A stretch of DNA of 64,000 nt from Cycloclasticus sp. (GTDB taxonomy: Bacteria > Pseudomonadota > Gammaproteobacteria > Methylococcales > Cycloclasticaceae). The DNA is taken from NCBI GenBank assembly GCA_002700385.1, contig PADC01000008.1:164485-228484 (forward strand), read 5' to 3'. The position numbers and the translations under genes are program-made. Under the pieces are notes generated by a model. The model did not search any database. It was given only the letters and a program-made list of their open reading frames with translations, and had not been told where the DNA came from. Numbering within the stretch: the first letter of the stretch is position 1; each line of letters begins with the position of its first letter. This document shows, one piece after another, positions 51,885-61,170 of this stretch.

Positions 51885-52503
51885 AAAAATAAACGGTATC
51901 GTCGGGGCTGTTCTTGCTGGTGGCTTATCAAGACGCATGAATAAGCAAAATAAAAGTTTCATTCCGCTGAACGGCAAACCACTTATCGACTATGTCATAG
52001 ACACCCTATCACAACAATGTGACACCATCGTCATAAACAGTAACGAAAACGATAGTCGGTTAGCTTCATACAACCACCCTGTTGTTAAAGATAGCCTCAA
52101 AGGTTACCTAGGGCCTCTTGCCGGTATTCTTGCCGTTATGGAGTGGACTAAACAGCATTTACCTGATTGCAAGTGGATTGTCACGGCCCCTGTAGACACC
52201 CCTTTTTTACCCGAAGATCTCGTCTCAACACTTTATCAGTCCCATCAAAAAAACCAGTCGGCACTTGCCTGCGCCTGTTCAAATGGGCGCACACACCCGG
52301 TTATTGGTTTATGGCCTGTTAATTTATTCGGTGAATTACGCCAGGCACTTGTCAACGAAGATCTACGTAAAATTGACTTATGGACTTCTCGGTACAGTAT
52401 TGCTCACCCAAATTTTGCTTATGACGTGATCGACCCCTTTTTTAACATCAACTGCGATAAAGATTTATTAGAAGCCGAATCTCTATTGAGCTCTGACGGC
52501 TAA
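51877..52503 (+). CDS. mobA: Molybdenum cofactor guanylyltransferase MobA
   Basis: MobA attaches GMP to molybdopterin to make the guanine-dinucleotide cofactor used by formate dehydrogenases. The 208-residue protein has the nucleotidyltransferase signature GAVLAGGLSRRMNKQNKSFI, then PLAGILAVMEW and APVDTPFLPEDLV. It overlaps fdhA by eight bases, so cofactor maturation is coupled to enzyme synthesis. It ends convergently with fdhD, overlapping four bases. Confidence 0.95.
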   Translation: MPKKINGIVGAVLAGGLSRRMNKQNKSFIPLNGKPLIDYVIDTLSQQCDTIVINSNENDSRLASYNHPVVKDSLKGYLGPLAGILAVMEWTKQHLPDCKWIVTAPVDTPFLPEDLVSTLYQSHQKNQSALACACSNGRTHPVIGLWPVNLFGELRQALVNEDLRKIDLWTSRYSIAHPNFAYDVIDPFFNINCDKDLLEAESLLSSDG

Positions 52504-53300
52504 GCATCTAGCTGCACATTGTCGATACCATTGAGTATATTAAAATGCCGCCCTTTTGCTCTAGAAATTAATGTAACACCAAACTTTTTTGCCACATCAA
52601 AACCCATTTTTGTCGCACCAGAGCGCGACAATAGAATAGGCACACCCATTTGCGCTACTTTTATTACCATTTCAGACGTTAAACGCCCCGTCGTATAGAA
52701 AACACACTCACCTCCCTGAATGTCATTCAACCACATGTAGCCCGCTATCGTATCAACCGCATTATGTCGTCCAACATCTTCTACAAAAAATAAAATGTTT
52801 TCTCCTTTACACAAGGCGCAACCGTGCACCGCGCCGGCAGTTTTGTAAATTTTATTATAGTCAGCCAAGAGCTTTAATAATGCATATAAAGCTGTTTGCT
52901 TAATAAGCTGCTTGGGCATCAACACACCGTTTAACGATTCCAGCACATCACCATACATAGTGCCTTGCCCACAGCCCGTTGTAATCGTTTTGCGTTCTTT
53001 AATTTTGGTTAAATCTTTTTTTTCCTTATTAGAAACAACGGCAACCGCCTCCGTTTCCCAATCTACTTGTACTGCTTTTATTTCATTCAGTTGATTAAAA
53101 ATAAGCTGATTTCTAAGATAACCCATCACTAATAATTCGGGAAATGCACCCATTGTCATCAAGGTCACCACCTCTTCTTTGTCAACAAAGATTGTTAGGG
53201 GTTTTTCTTCAACCAGAGAAATTTCGACTACGTCACCCTTTTCATTAATAGCGGAGACTACCGATGTTTTTTCTGTATTGGAACGAGTCATTTCAATCAT
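52500..53300 (-). CDS. fdhD: Formate dehydrogenase accessory sulfurtransferase FdhD
   Basis: FdhD carries sulfur from a cysteine desulfurase to the Mo cofactor before it enters formate dehydrogenase. The 266-residue protein has VHGCALCKGENILFFVEDVG, then RHNAVDTIAGY and FYTTGRLTSEMVIKVAQMG, and LLSRSGATKMGFDVAKKFG, all family signatures. In E. coli the sulfur relay uses a CxxC; here that site reads TGCGQG with Cys110 and Gly113, so only one Cys of the pair is present. AGGA lies eight bases before the ATG. It is convergent with mobA. Confidence 0.93.
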   Translation of the reverse strand: MIEMTRSNTEKTSVVSAINEKGDVVEISLVEEKPLTIFVDKEEVVTLMTMGAFPELLVMGYLRNQLIFNQLNEIKAVQVDWETEAVAVVSNKEKKDLTKIKERKTITTGCGQGTMYGDVLESLNGVLMPKQLIKQTALYALLKLLADYNKIYKTAGAVHGCALCKGENILFFVEDVGRHNAVDTIAGYMWLNDIQGGECVFYTTGRLTSEMVIKVAQMGVPILLSRSGATKMGFDVAKKFGVTLISRAKGRHFNILNGIDNVQLDA

Positions 53301-53329
53301 ATGATCAATCCTGTTCGTCGATTTCTCTT

Positions 53330-53345
53330 TTATAACACGTTATAA
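53330..53345. promoter_or_regulatory. Perfect palindrome upstream of fdhD
   Basis: TTATAAC-AC-GTTATAA is a 7-2-7 perfect inverted repeat about 30 bases before the fdhD ATG. The position suits an operator or promoter core for fdhD. No regulator can be named. Confidence 0.4.
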
Positions 53346-53356
53346 CGCGTAAAAAA

Positions 53357-53385
53357 AAAGCCATGCGAAAGCATGGCTTTTTTAT
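53357..53385 (-). terminator. Terminator after mdh
   Basis: AAAGCCATGC (53357-53366) pairs with GCATGGCTTT (53371-53380) over a GAAA loop. A-run and T-run flank it on both sides. On the minus strand it lies 20 bases after the mdh stop and ends before the fdhD promoter. Confidence 0.9.
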
Positions 53386-53398
53386 CTTCAGCTCGATC

Positions 53399-54376
53399 TT
53401 AAAGCAAGTGCTTTACACCATCGCGCTCTTCTTTTAATTCATTTTCAGTTGCAATCATTCTTTCACGACTGAAATCATTTATCTCAAGGCCTTGAACAAT
53501 CGAATAATCGCCCTCTTTAACGGTTACTGGGAAAGAATAAATCAAGCCTTCTTCGATACCATAGCTTCCATCACTGGGAATACCCATGCTAACCCAATCA
53601 CCCTCGTCAGTACCCTGTACCCAAGTGCGCATATGATCTAAAGCTGAACTGGCTGCAGAAGCCGCACTGGATAAACCACGCGCTTTAATAATCGCAGCAC
53701 CACGCTGTTGAACAGCCGGTATATATTCATCTGTATACCAACTCGCCTCAATTTTAGACAACGCCTCTTCGCCATTGATAAGCGCATGATGAAGGTCTGG
53801 GTATTGTGTAGCTGAATGGTTACCCCAAATAGTCATTTTAGTAATGTCTGTATTGTGAGTTCCTGTTTGCTCAGCTAATAGACTCATCGCTCGGTTATGG
53901 TCTAAACGTGTCATCGCCGTAAAGTTACGTGGATTTAAATCCGGCGCATTATTCATCGCAATCAACGCATTTGTATTTGCTGGATTTCCAACAACCAATA
54001 CACGGACATCACGCTTTGCCACTTTATTTAACGCTTTACCTTGAACGGAAAAAATAGCCGCATTCGCTTCAAGAAGATCTTTACGTTCCATGCCAGGACC
54101 TCGAGGGCGTGCACCCACTAAGAAGGCAAAATCAATGTCTTTAAAAGCAACTTCAGCATCATCAGAAATTTCAACACTTTGCAATAATGGAAATGCACAG
54201 TCATTCAACTCCATGACCGTCCCTTCTAAAGCACCTAACGCCGGTGTAATTTCCAACAAGTGCAAACAAATGGGCTGTTCAGGGCCTAAAAAGTCACCTG
54301 ATGCAATACGAAATAATAATGAGTATGAAATTTGGCCAGCGGCGCCAGTAACGGCAACATGAACAGGTGCTTTCAT
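53399..54376 (-). CDS. mdh: Malate dehydrogenase (NAD)
   Basis: Mdh oxidises malate to oxaloacetate in the TCA cycle. The 325-residue protein is of the cytosolic-type (MDH type 2) form: [49 protein letters not shown], and [15 protein letters not shown]. The catalytic His is in [18 protein letters not shown] precedes the ATG and a perfect TATAAT lies about 30 bases upstream. It is monocistronic, closed by a terminator. Confidence 0.97.
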   Translation of the reverse strand: MKAPVHVAVTGAAGQISYSLLFRIASGDFLGPEQPICLHLLEITPALGALEGTVMELNDCAFPLLQSVEISDDAEVAFKDIDFAFLVGARPRGPGMERKDLLEANAAIFSVQGKALNKVAKRDVRVLVVGNPANTNALIAMNNAPDLNPRNFTAMTRLDHNRAMSLLAEQTGTHNTDITKMTIWGNHSATQYPDLHHALINGEEALSKIEASWYTDEYIPAVQQRGAAIIKARGLSSAASAASSALDHMRTWVQGTDEGDWVSMGIPSDGSYGIEEGLIYSFPVTVKEGDYSIVQGLEINDFSRERMIATENELKEERDGVKHLL

Positions 54377-54406
54377 TTCTAAAAATCTCCTTAAAATAAA
54401 AACGCC

Positions 54407-54412
54407 ATTATA
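54407..54412 (-). promoter_or_regulatory. Probable -10 box of mdh
   Basis: TATAAT on the minus strand (54412-54407), 30 bases before the mdh ATG. The -35 region at 16-17 bases is poor (GCTAAA). Motif-only call. Confidence 0.4.
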
Positions 54413-54493
54413 GCTGATAAATGATCGCTTTAGCTTTAAATCACACCCTATGCCGTCGCAAAATATTAATGAACAGAGGCATAAACCCCTAAT

Positions 54494-54805
54494 TTATCTA
54501 GAACCCAATATTTTCTTTAAATCATAATGATAAATAAAGCCTGGTAAGGCAAAAACCGCGAACAAACAAAGCGTCACAACATAAAACTCCCAATCTTGGG
54601 AACTGTTTGTACCCATTATTTTATTCTCCAACGCAAAACCGACAACAAAAGCGATGACATACCACATCATCCATTCAAACCATCGAAGCCAGCCAGATTT
54701 AGATGTTAGATTTCGGATACAAAAAAGCTTATCACTCAACCAGGGTAGATTTGCCGTAACAAAACTATAAAAAAGAAAAAGGAAAATGGGATACTGATTA
54801 TTCAT
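54494..54805 (-). CDS. DUF2818 family small membrane protein
   Basis: The 103-residue protein has three or so hydrophobic segments: residues ~5-22, ~45-65 and ~75-95, with NLPWLSDKLF near the first. The C-terminal WEFYVVTLCLFAVFALPGFI is the clearest DUF2818 mark. In beta- and some gammaproteobacteria this gene closes the nuo operon. Here it lies directly after tRNA-Leu with no nuo genes. The frame includes a TTG at 54808, but the ATG at 54805 is preferred. Function unknown. Confidence 0.7.
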   Translation of the reverse strand: MNNQYPIFLFLFYSFVTANLPWLSDKLFCIRNLTSKSGWLRWFEWMMWYVIAFVVGFALENKIMGTNSSQDWEFYVVTLCLFAVFALPGFIYHYDLKKILGSR

Positions 54806-54831
54806 CAATCATCTCTAAAAGCTGAAATTAT

Positions 54832-54918
54832 TGGTGCCGAGAGCGGGACTTGAACCCGCACGTCCATAAGGACACTACCCCCTCAAGATAGCGTGTCTAC
54901 CAATTCCACCACCTCGGC
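54832..54918 (-). tRNA. tRNA-Leu (anticodon GAG)
   Basis: An 87-base class II tRNA with a long variable arm. The acceptor arm GCCGAGG pairs with the 3' end, the D arm contains GAATTGGTAGAC, and the anticodon stem-loop is CTATC-TTGAGGG-GGTAG. The T arm has GGTTCAAGTCC, and CCA is encoded. It begins seven bases after the secG stop, so it is likely part of the tpiA-secG transcript. Confidence 0.96.
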
Positions 54919-54925
54919 TTATCGA

Positions 54926-55321
54926 TTAATCAGGAATAGGCACATCAGCCGGTTTCATGCCTTCTTCTTGAGTAGCTCCTTCACTGGGCGTACTCAGATT
55001 ATTAATAAGATCTACCGGCGTTGTTTCGGTCGATTCTGCAGGCTGTGTAACGGAAATGCCATCAATAATATCATCGGGTTCAGCTCTATTACCGCCTAAA
55101 TAGGCCAGCGCTAAACTCGTTGAAAAAAACAAGGCCGCTAAAATAGCCGTAGAACGACTTAAAAAAGAGGCTGAACCTTTCGACCCAAACACTGTTCCAG
55201 AAGCACCGCTACCAAAAGCAGCCCCGGCATCCGCCCCTTTACCGTGTTGGATTAAAATTAGCCCGATCATCAACGCCGCGATTAATACATGCACTGATAA
55301 AACAATTGCAAATAAACTCAT
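54926..55321 (-). CDS. secG: Preprotein translocase subunit SecG
   Basis: SecG is a two-helix membrane subunit that assists SecYE. The 131-residue protein has helix 1 (LSVHVLIAALMIGLILIQHG, residues ~7-27), the conserved loop KGADAGAAFGSGASGTVFGS, and helix 2 (~60-78), followed by an acidic, disordered tail that is longer than in many homologues. AAGGA precedes the ATG. It lies between tpiA and tRNA-Leu, the usual order. Confidence 0.95.
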   Translation of the reverse strand: MSLFAIVLSVHVLIAALMIGLILIQHGKGADAGAAFGSGASGTVFGSKGSASFLSRSTAILAALFFSTSLALAYLGGNRAEPDDIIDGISVTQPAESTETTPVDLINNLSTPSEGATQEEGMKPADVPIPD

Positions 55322-55383
55322 TCCTTTATCCTTTTTATACCTTGCGATATATGTTTCATTACAGCGGATTATTGCCCGCCCTT

Positions 55384-56130
55384 TTACGCTTTTTGGCAGA
55401 TTGAAATAAAGGCGTCGGCATCCAACGATGCACCGCCAATCAAACCGCCGTCAATATCTTGTTGCTTAAACAATAACGAAGCATTATCCGGCTTCACACT
55501 TCCACCGTATAAAATCTTAAGCTGTTTAGCTGATTCGGCATTTTTTTCTCTTATTAGACTCCTAATAAAAGCATGAACTTTCTGTGCCTCTTCAGGAGAG
55601 GCTGTCAAACCCGTTCCAATTGCCCAAACAGGTTCGTAGGCTATAACCAATCGATTTAAATCAATTGATGGATCACTCAGTAGCGCCCCTATTTGATCTT
55701 TAATAACGTCAACAGTGAGTCCTGATTTATAATCAGCTTCAGTTTCACCTACACAATACACCGGCAGCAAATCAGCCCCTTGTGCCGCCAGCACTTTATC
55801 AATCAGTACCGCATTTGATTCATTAAAAAGTGTTCTTCTTTCTGAATGCCCTACCAACACCCAATGGCAACCCAGCTCGGCCAACATCTGGGCAGAAATT
55901 TCACCGGTATATGCACCTGATGAGTATTCAGAAACTGTTTGTGCGCCAACCTTTATAGCACTTTTTTTCACGAGTTCATTAGCTCTATCGATATAAACAA
56001 AAGGGACACAAACCCCGATATCGCAGGCTATTTTATCATCAATAGCTTTATCTATCTTGGATAATAGTTCGCTTGTTAAACTCAGCGAGCCATTCATTTT
56101 CCAATTACCGATAACCAGTGGCTGACGCAT
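55384..56130 (-). CDS. tpiA: Triosephosphate isomerase
   Basis: TpiA interconverts dihydroxyacetone phosphate and glyceraldehyde-3-phosphate. The 248-residue protein has the catalytic Lys in GNWKMNGS, His in VGHSERRTLF, and Glu in AYEPVWAIGTG. The C-terminal loop YGGSVKPDNA binds phosphate. The first in-frame start is TTG at 56133; the adjoining ATG at 56130 is preferred. It lies between glmM and secG. Confidence 0.97.
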   Translation of the reverse strand: MRQPLVIGNWKMNGSLSLTSELLSKIDKAIDDKIACDIGVCVPFVYIDRANELVKKSAIKVGAQTVSEYSSGAYTGEISAQMLAELGCHWVLVGHSERRTLFNESNAVLIDKVLAAQGADLLPVYCVGETEADYKSGLTVDVIKDQIGALLSDPSIDLNRLVIAYEPVWAIGTGLTASPEEAQKVHAFIRSLIREKNAESAKQLKILYGGSVKPDNASLLFKQQDIDGGLIGGASLDADAFISICQKA

Positions 56131-56223
56131 CAAACTTCTTACCTTAAAAAACGAGCAAGGTTAGCGACTATTGCGAAAGAAATCAATCTTATTGATACTC
56201 TAAATAAACTTTGATGAATTCAT

Positions 56224-57564
56224 TCAAGCCTCTAGCAACTGCCCAACCGTTTCACTCAGCTCTATCGCTAATCTTTCGACTAATCTACTTTCTTCTCCTT
56301 CCACCATCACTCTAACCACAGGTTCAGTACCAGACGCTCTCAGTAATACCCTGCCCGTGCCATCCAGTATCTTTTCAATTTTTTGCACCGCATTTTGTAT
56401 TGGATCGGTCATGGTGAATTTTTTATCACCTTTAAGTCGAACATTGATCATGCACTGAGGGTATTTTTGGATTTCACTTTTTAACTCATTCAATGATGCT
56501 TCATCGCGGACCATTATTTCAAGAACTTGAAGAGCTGAAACGATGCCATCACCTGTTGTTGTCCTATCAGCGCAAATAATATGGCCAGACCCTTCCCCCC
56601 CTAAAATTGAATTGGATTCATTCATTAATTGAATAACATGACGATCACCAACTTGTGATCTCAGCAAGTTGAGCCCTAGCCTGTTTAACGCATGCTCTAT
56701 GCCCAAATTGGTCATTAGCGTTCCAACAACCGATGTCCCAAGATAACCTTTAGACTGACGACCCTTTGCTAAAATATACAAAATTTCGTCACCATCCAGT
56801 ATCTCCCCGAGGTGATCAACCATTATTAATCGATCTCCATCGCCATCTAATGCAACACCAAAATCTGCTTTATTTAATAAAACAGCTTCTTTTAATGCGT
56901 CAGGGTTTGTGGCTCCGCAGCCTTCGTTAATATTAATGCCGTCAGGTTCAGCACCTATTTTAATTACCTCTGCACCTAGCTCACTAAAGACAAATGGAGC
57001 TATGTGGTAAGTCGAGCCGTGAGCACAATCGACCACCATTTTTAAATTGGATAAGTCCATCATCGGCGGGACTGTACTTTTACAAAACTCAATATAACGA
57101 CCCGCAGCATCATTAACCCGTTTAGCCTTCCCTAAACAAAACGATTCGACCACAACCAAAGGTTCGCCCATTTTAGCTTCTATAGCTAACTCAATTTCAT
57201 CGGCAAGCTTTTCCCCATTACTGGAAAAAAATTTAATACCATTGTCATAATGCGGGTTGTGCGAAGCACTGATCACAATTCCTGCATTCGCCCGCATTGT
57301 CCTTGTTAAATAAGCAATACCTGGCGTAGGCATGGGGCCCACTAACCTAACATTAGCGCCAGCAGCAACAAGGCCTGCCTCAAGCGCAGATTCAAACATA
57401 TACCCCGATATACGCGTGTCCTTACCGATGAGAATTTTACAACGCCCTTGTTCTTCAAACACTTTACCGGTCGCCCAACCGAGTTTTAAAATAAACTCAG
57501 GGGTAATAACGCCTTCCCCAACCAATCCTCGAATGCCATCTGTACCAAAATATTTCTTTTTCAT
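56224..57564 (-). CDS. glmM: Phosphoglucosamine mutase
   Basis: GlmM makes glucosamine-1-phosphate for peptidoglycan and LPS precursors. The 446-residue protein starts MKKKYFGTDGIRGLVGEGVI, has the phosphoserine loop GIVISASHNPHYDNGIKFFS, the Mg-binding DGDGDRLIMVD, and the phosphate site RASGTEPVVRVMVEGE. It begins three bases after the folP stop with no clear Shine-Dalgarno, which fits translational coupling. Confidence 0.97.
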   Translation of the reverse strand: MKKKYFGTDGIRGLVGEGVITPEFILKLGWATGKVFEEQGRCKILIGKDTRISGYMFESALEAGLVAAGANVRLVGPMPTPGIAYLTRTMRANAGIVISASHNPHYDNGIKFFSSNGEKLADEIELAIEAKMGEPLVVVESFCLGKAKRVNDAAGRYIEFCKSTVPPMMDLSNLKMVVDCAHGSTYHIAPFVFSELGAEVIKIGAEPDGININEGCGATNPDALKEAVLLNKADFGVALDGDGDRLIMVDHLGEILDGDEILYILAKGRQSKGYLGTSVVGTLMTNLGIEHALNRLGLNLLRSQVGDRHVIQLMNESNSILGGEGSGHIICADRTTTGDGIVSALQVLEIMVRDEASLNELKSEIQKYPQCMINVRLKGDKKFTMTDPIQNAVQKIEKILDGTGRVLLRASGTEPVVRVMVEGEESRLVERLAIELSETVGQLLEA

Positions 57565-57567
57565 TTT

Positions 57568-58383
57568 TTAATTTATTGTTTGAACTGCGTTAAATATTTT
57601 TAAAGCATCCGATGTGTCAGCCACGTCATGTACGCGAATAATAGATGCCCCATTCACCACTGCTAATAGTGCAGCCGCTACACTGCCAACTGCACGCTGC
57701 TCAACCTCTTTATCCAATAACTGGCCTATCATTGATTTTCTTGATAGGCCCGCTAAGACTGGGCACCCGTGAATTGTAAAATCACTGAATTTAGCCAGTA
57801 AACTTAAATTATGCTGCAATGTTTTTCCAAAACCAAAACCCGGGTCTAATATCACGTTCTGCTTTTTGATGCCGGCTTCTTCACAAGCCAAAAGACGCTG
57901 CACAAAAAATGTATTGACCTCATCAACCACATCCACATAGCTCGGATTTTCTTGCATCGTTTCTGGGTTAGCCTGCATATGCATTAAACAAACGGGCACG
58001 CCTAAAGAAGCAGCCATTTCAATAGCCCCCGGCTTTTGTAACGCATAAACATCATTAATGAGATTAGCCCCAGCCTCAACCGCCGCTTTCATTACATCAG
58101 GCTTACTGGTATCTATTGAAATAGTGACATCGGACTGTCGACGGAGTGCTTTTATAACGGGAATAACACGACTTAATTCGTCATCCAATGAAACCTCTTT
58201 TGCATTTGGGCGTGTCGATTCACCGCCAATATCAATGATTGAGGCGCCTTGTCTAATCATAGCCAATGCGTGTTGAACCGCCTTGTCCAGATCACTAAAC
58301 TGCCCCCCATCAGAAAATGAATCGGGCGTAACATTAAGAACCCCCATAAGTTGGGGGTTCTTAATGTTTAAAAACGGGCTCAT
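57568..58383 (-). CDS. folP: Dihydropteroate synthase
   Basis: FolP joins p-aminobenzoate to the pterin in folate synthesis and is the sulfonamide target. The 271-residue protein has MGVLNVTPDSFSDGG (residues ~14-28), DIGGESTRPNA, NDVYALQKPGAIEMAASLG, DPGFGFGKTLQHN and GLSRKSMIG. The frame is open upstream into the ftsH end, but the ATG at 58383 has AAGG four to five bases before it and gives a normal length. A perfect 17-bp inverted repeat lies in codons ~6-18. Confidence 0.97.
   Translation of the reverse strand: MSPFLNIKNPQLMGVLNVTPDSFSDGGQFSDLDKAVQHALAMIRQGASIIDIGGESTRPNAKEVSLDDELSRVIPVIKALRRQSDVTISIDTSKPDVMKAAVEAGANLINDVYALQKPGAIEMAASLGVPVCLMHMQANPETMQENPSYVDVVDEVNTFFVQRLLACEEAGIKKQNVILDPGFGFGKTLQHNLSLLAKFSDFTIHGCPVLAGLSRKSMIGQLLDKEVEQRAVGSVAAALLAVVNGASIIRVHDVADTSDALKIFNAVQTIN
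58330..58368 (-). repeat. Perfect 17-bp hairpin inside the folP 5' coding region
   Basis: AACATTAAGAACCCCCA (58330-58346) and TGGGGGTTCTTAATGTT (58352-58368) are exact complements around a five-base loop. On the folP mRNA the hairpin begins 15 bases after the first base of the start codon. No T-run follows on either strand, so it is not a standard terminator. Confidence 0.9.
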
Positions 58384-58399
58384 CGCACCTTGATTAGAA

Positions 58400-60337
58400 T
58401 TAGGGTTGCTCAGCAGGACCACCCACAGTCGGCTTAGAATCTTTATCACTGGATTCTTTTTCTTCTTTCTCCACTTTAACAGAGCCTGAACCTGACTGAT
58501 CATCATTTTCCCAATCTTTGGGTTCGCTCACGGGTTGACGAGCCATAATCTGATCAAGTTGATCGCTATCAAGGGTTTCATACTTCATTAAGGCTTCCGT
58601 CATGGCATGCAAGATGTCAACATTTTCTGTCAGTATTTGTTTAGCGCGATCGTAATTTCGGTCTATAAAAGCGCGGACTTCCTTGTTGATCAACTCAGTC
58701 GTTTCATCGGAGATCATTTTGTTATGACCGCCACTGTGACCCATTATATTCTCATCTTCACCATAATTTAAGGCACCCAGTTTTTCAGAGAAGCCCCACT
58801 GGGTGACCATGTTTCTGGCAATGGCCGATGCTCTTTCGATATCGTTTGAGGCGCCTGTTGTTACCGCCTCTGCGCCAAAGATAATCTCCTCGGCAATTCT
58901 ACCGCCATACAAACTGGATAACTGGCTTTCGAGTTTTTGTTTACTCACACTGATTTGATCGCGTTCCGGTAAAAACATGGTCACACCCAACGCACGTCCA
59001 CGAGGGATAATGGTCACTTTGTACACTGGATCATGTTCAGGCACTAAACGGCCCACTATCGCATGGCCTGCCTCGTGATAAGCTGTGCACCTTTTTTCTT
59101 CCTCACTCATCACCATTGAACGACGCTCAGCGCCCATCAGCACTTTATCTTTGGCATTTTCCATATCGTTCATATCAACCAGCTTTTTATCAGCTCTTGC
59201 AGCAAATAACGCCGCTTCATTCACTAAATTAGCCAGATCAGCTCCTGAAAAACCCGGTGTACCGCGTGCTATCACATTCGGGTTGACGCTGTCCCCAGCC
59301 GGTACTTTTTTTAGATGAACTTTTAGAATTTGCTCACGCCCTCTTATGTCGGGTAACGGCACAACTACTTGGCGATCAAAACGGCCCGGACGCAACAACG
59401 CAGGGTCTAACACATCAGGGCGGTTGGTGGCTGCAATAACAATAACGCCTTCATTGCCAGAAAAGCCATCCATTTCAACCAATAATTGATTCAGCGTTTG
59501 CTCTCGTTCGTCATTACCGCCTCCCATGCCAATACCACGAGCCCGACCGACAGCATCAATTTCATCGATAAAAATAATGCATGGCGCACTTTTTTTCGCT
59601 TGTTCAAACATATCACGGACACGCGACGCACCGACGCCAACAAACATTTCAACAAAATCTGAACCTGAAATACTAAAGAAAGGCACCTTGGCTTCACCTG
59701 CAATCGCTTTAGCCAATAACGTTTTACCTGTTCCGGGAGAACCTGACATTAAAATGCCACGAGGTATCATACCGCCCAATTTTTGGAACTTACTGGGGTC
59801 CTTTAAAAAATCGACCACTTCAACGACTTCTTCTTTCGCTTCTTGAACCCCGGCTACATCAGCAAAAGTAACTTTTATTTCGTCCTCATTCAGCATTCTT
59901 GCCTTGCTTTTTCCAAAAGACAGCGCCCCACGCCCACCGGCTCCACCGGCTCCGCCTTGCATTTGACGCATAAAGAAAATCCATACGCCAATCAATAAAA
60001 GCATGGGAAACCAGGAAATTAGAATGGACATCAGAGCAGAAGGCTCTTCGGGTGGTTTGGCGATTATTTCAACGCCATTTTTCAACAAATCGTCAACTAG
60101 ATGGATATCGCCCGGGCTGCGAGTCGTAAATCGCTCACCTGACGTGGTTTGACCGATAATATTGGGGCCATCAATCGCCACTTTGCTCACTTGGCCTGCA
60201 TTTACAGAATTGATAAATTGCGAATAACTCAGCGTATTACTTGATGAATCTTTAGACCCACCAAAGTTATTGAATACAGACATTAGTACGACGGCGATCA
60301 CCACCCACATAATAATATTTTTAACCATTTCGTTCAA
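58400..60337 (-). CDS. ftsH: ATP-dependent zinc metalloprotease FtsH
   Basis: FtsH is a membrane-anchored AAA+ protease that degrades membrane and some soluble proteins. The 645-residue chain has TM1 (~6-24), a periplasmic domain, TM2 (~105-122), Walker A GSPGTGKT, Walker [15 protein letters not shown], and the zinc site HEAGH in [14 protein letters not shown]. The start is TTG at 60337: it has GGGAG seven bases before it, and MNEMVKN matches family N-termini, whereas the ATG nine bases later is badly spaced. It lies 89 bases after rlmE. Confidence 0.97.
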   Translation of the reverse strand: MNEMVKNIIMWVVIAVVLMSVFNNFGGSKDSSSNTLSYSQFINSVNAGQVSKVAIDGPNIIGQTTSGERFTTRSPGDIHLVDDLLKNGVEIIAKPPEEPSALMSILISWFPMLLLIGVWIFFMRQMQGGAGGAGGRGALSFGKSKARMLNEDEIKVTFADVAGVQEAKEEVVEVVDFLKDPSKFQKLGGMIPRGILMSGSPGTGKTLLAKAIAGEAKVPFFSISGSDFVEMFVGVGASRVRDMFEQAKKSAPCIIFIDEIDAVGRARGIGMGGGNDEREQTLNQLLVEMDGFSGNEGVIVIAATNRPDVLDPALLRPGRFDRQVVVPLPDIRGREQILKVHLKKVPAGDSVNPNVIARGTPGFSGADLANLVNEAALFAARADKKLVDMNDMENAKDKVLMGAERRSMVMSEEEKRCTAYHEAGHAIVGRLVPEHDPVYKVTIIPRGRALGVTMFLPERDQISVSKQKLESQLSSLYGGRIAEEIIFGAEAVTTGASNDIERASAIARNMVTQWGFSEKLGALNYGEDENIMGHSGGHNKMISDETTELINKEVRAFIDRNYDRAKQILTENVDILHAMTEALMKYETLDSDQLDQIMARQPVSEPKDWENDDQSGSGSVKVEKEEKESSDKDSKPTVGGPAEQP

Positions 60338-60426
60338 AGCGATACTCCCTAGTTACATTTATAACGGCCTTCACAGTCGGACTGTCATTTATACAATTCG
60401 TTCAATACTACCATGGGGTTAGATTA

Positions 60427-61047
60427 CTATAATTTCAAGCCCTTTGCCAAAAGGTAAACTTCCCGACTGCGAGCACGAGAGGCTTTGGGTTTACGGATAA
60501 CGACCGACAAAAAGGCTTTCTTAGCATCTGTAACGAATTGATCAAATCCTTCACCTTGAAATAGTTTAATCAGAAACACCCCTTTGTTTGATAAGCCGTT
60601 TTTAGCAAAATCCAATGCTAATTCAGCCAAATACATTGATTTAGGTTGATCTATCGCCTTGCTGCCACTCATATTAGGTGCTATGTCAGACAGGACAATA
60701 TCTATCGGTCGATTATCCATTAATTGTTGCAAGCGTTCAAAGACCGCATCGTCGCTAAAATCACCTTTGATGAAATCAACGCCATTAATCGGTTCTATAT
60801 CCAACAAATCCAAGGCTATCACACGTCCTTTGCCGGTGACCTTCTTAATAGCATATTCAGACCACCCGCCGGGGGCTGCACCCAAATCAACCACCACTTG
60901 GTTAGGCTCTAATAACTTATCTTTTTTATCAATTTCTTCTAACTTAAAAACCGCCCGCGAACGCAGCCCCATTTGTTGTGCTTTCTTTACATATTCATCA
61001 CTAAAATGCTCATCTAGCCATTTTTGCTTATTTTTATGTTTTGTCAT
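60427..61047 (-). CDS. rlmE: 23S rRNA 2'-O-methyltransferase RlmE (FtsJ)
   Basis: RlmE methylates U2552 of 23S rRNA. The 206-residue protein has the SAM fold ([20 protein letters not shown]), the catalytic KDKE set spread across the FtsJ fold ([27 protein letters not shown]), and [19 protein letters not shown] at its end. It is upstream of ftsH and divergent from yhbY, the conserved order. Confidence 0.97.
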   Translation of the reverse strand: MTKHKNKQKWLDEHFSDEYVKKAQQMGLRSRAVFKLEEIDKKDKLLEPNQVVVDLGAAPGGWSEYAIKKVTGKGRVIALDLLDIEPINGVDFIKGDFSDDAVFERLQQLMDNRPIDIVLSDIAPNMSGSKAIDQPKSMYLAELALDFAKNGLSNKGVFLIKLFQGEGFDQFVTDAKKAFLSVVIRKPKASRARSREVYLLAKGLKL

Positions 61048-61170
61048 GCCGTTTTTTAATTAATGATTTATTATCTTCCAAAGCTTACCCTTTGAGTACA
61101 ATTGAAAACGCCCTTCACCTTCATTTAAGTGTAGAATGCGCGACCTGACATAACAGCTTATATAACCCTC

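Noticed and set aside
58330-58368. folP hairpin as a rho-independent terminator
   Set aside because: Neither strand has a T-run after the stem, and it lies inside a coding region that must be translated.
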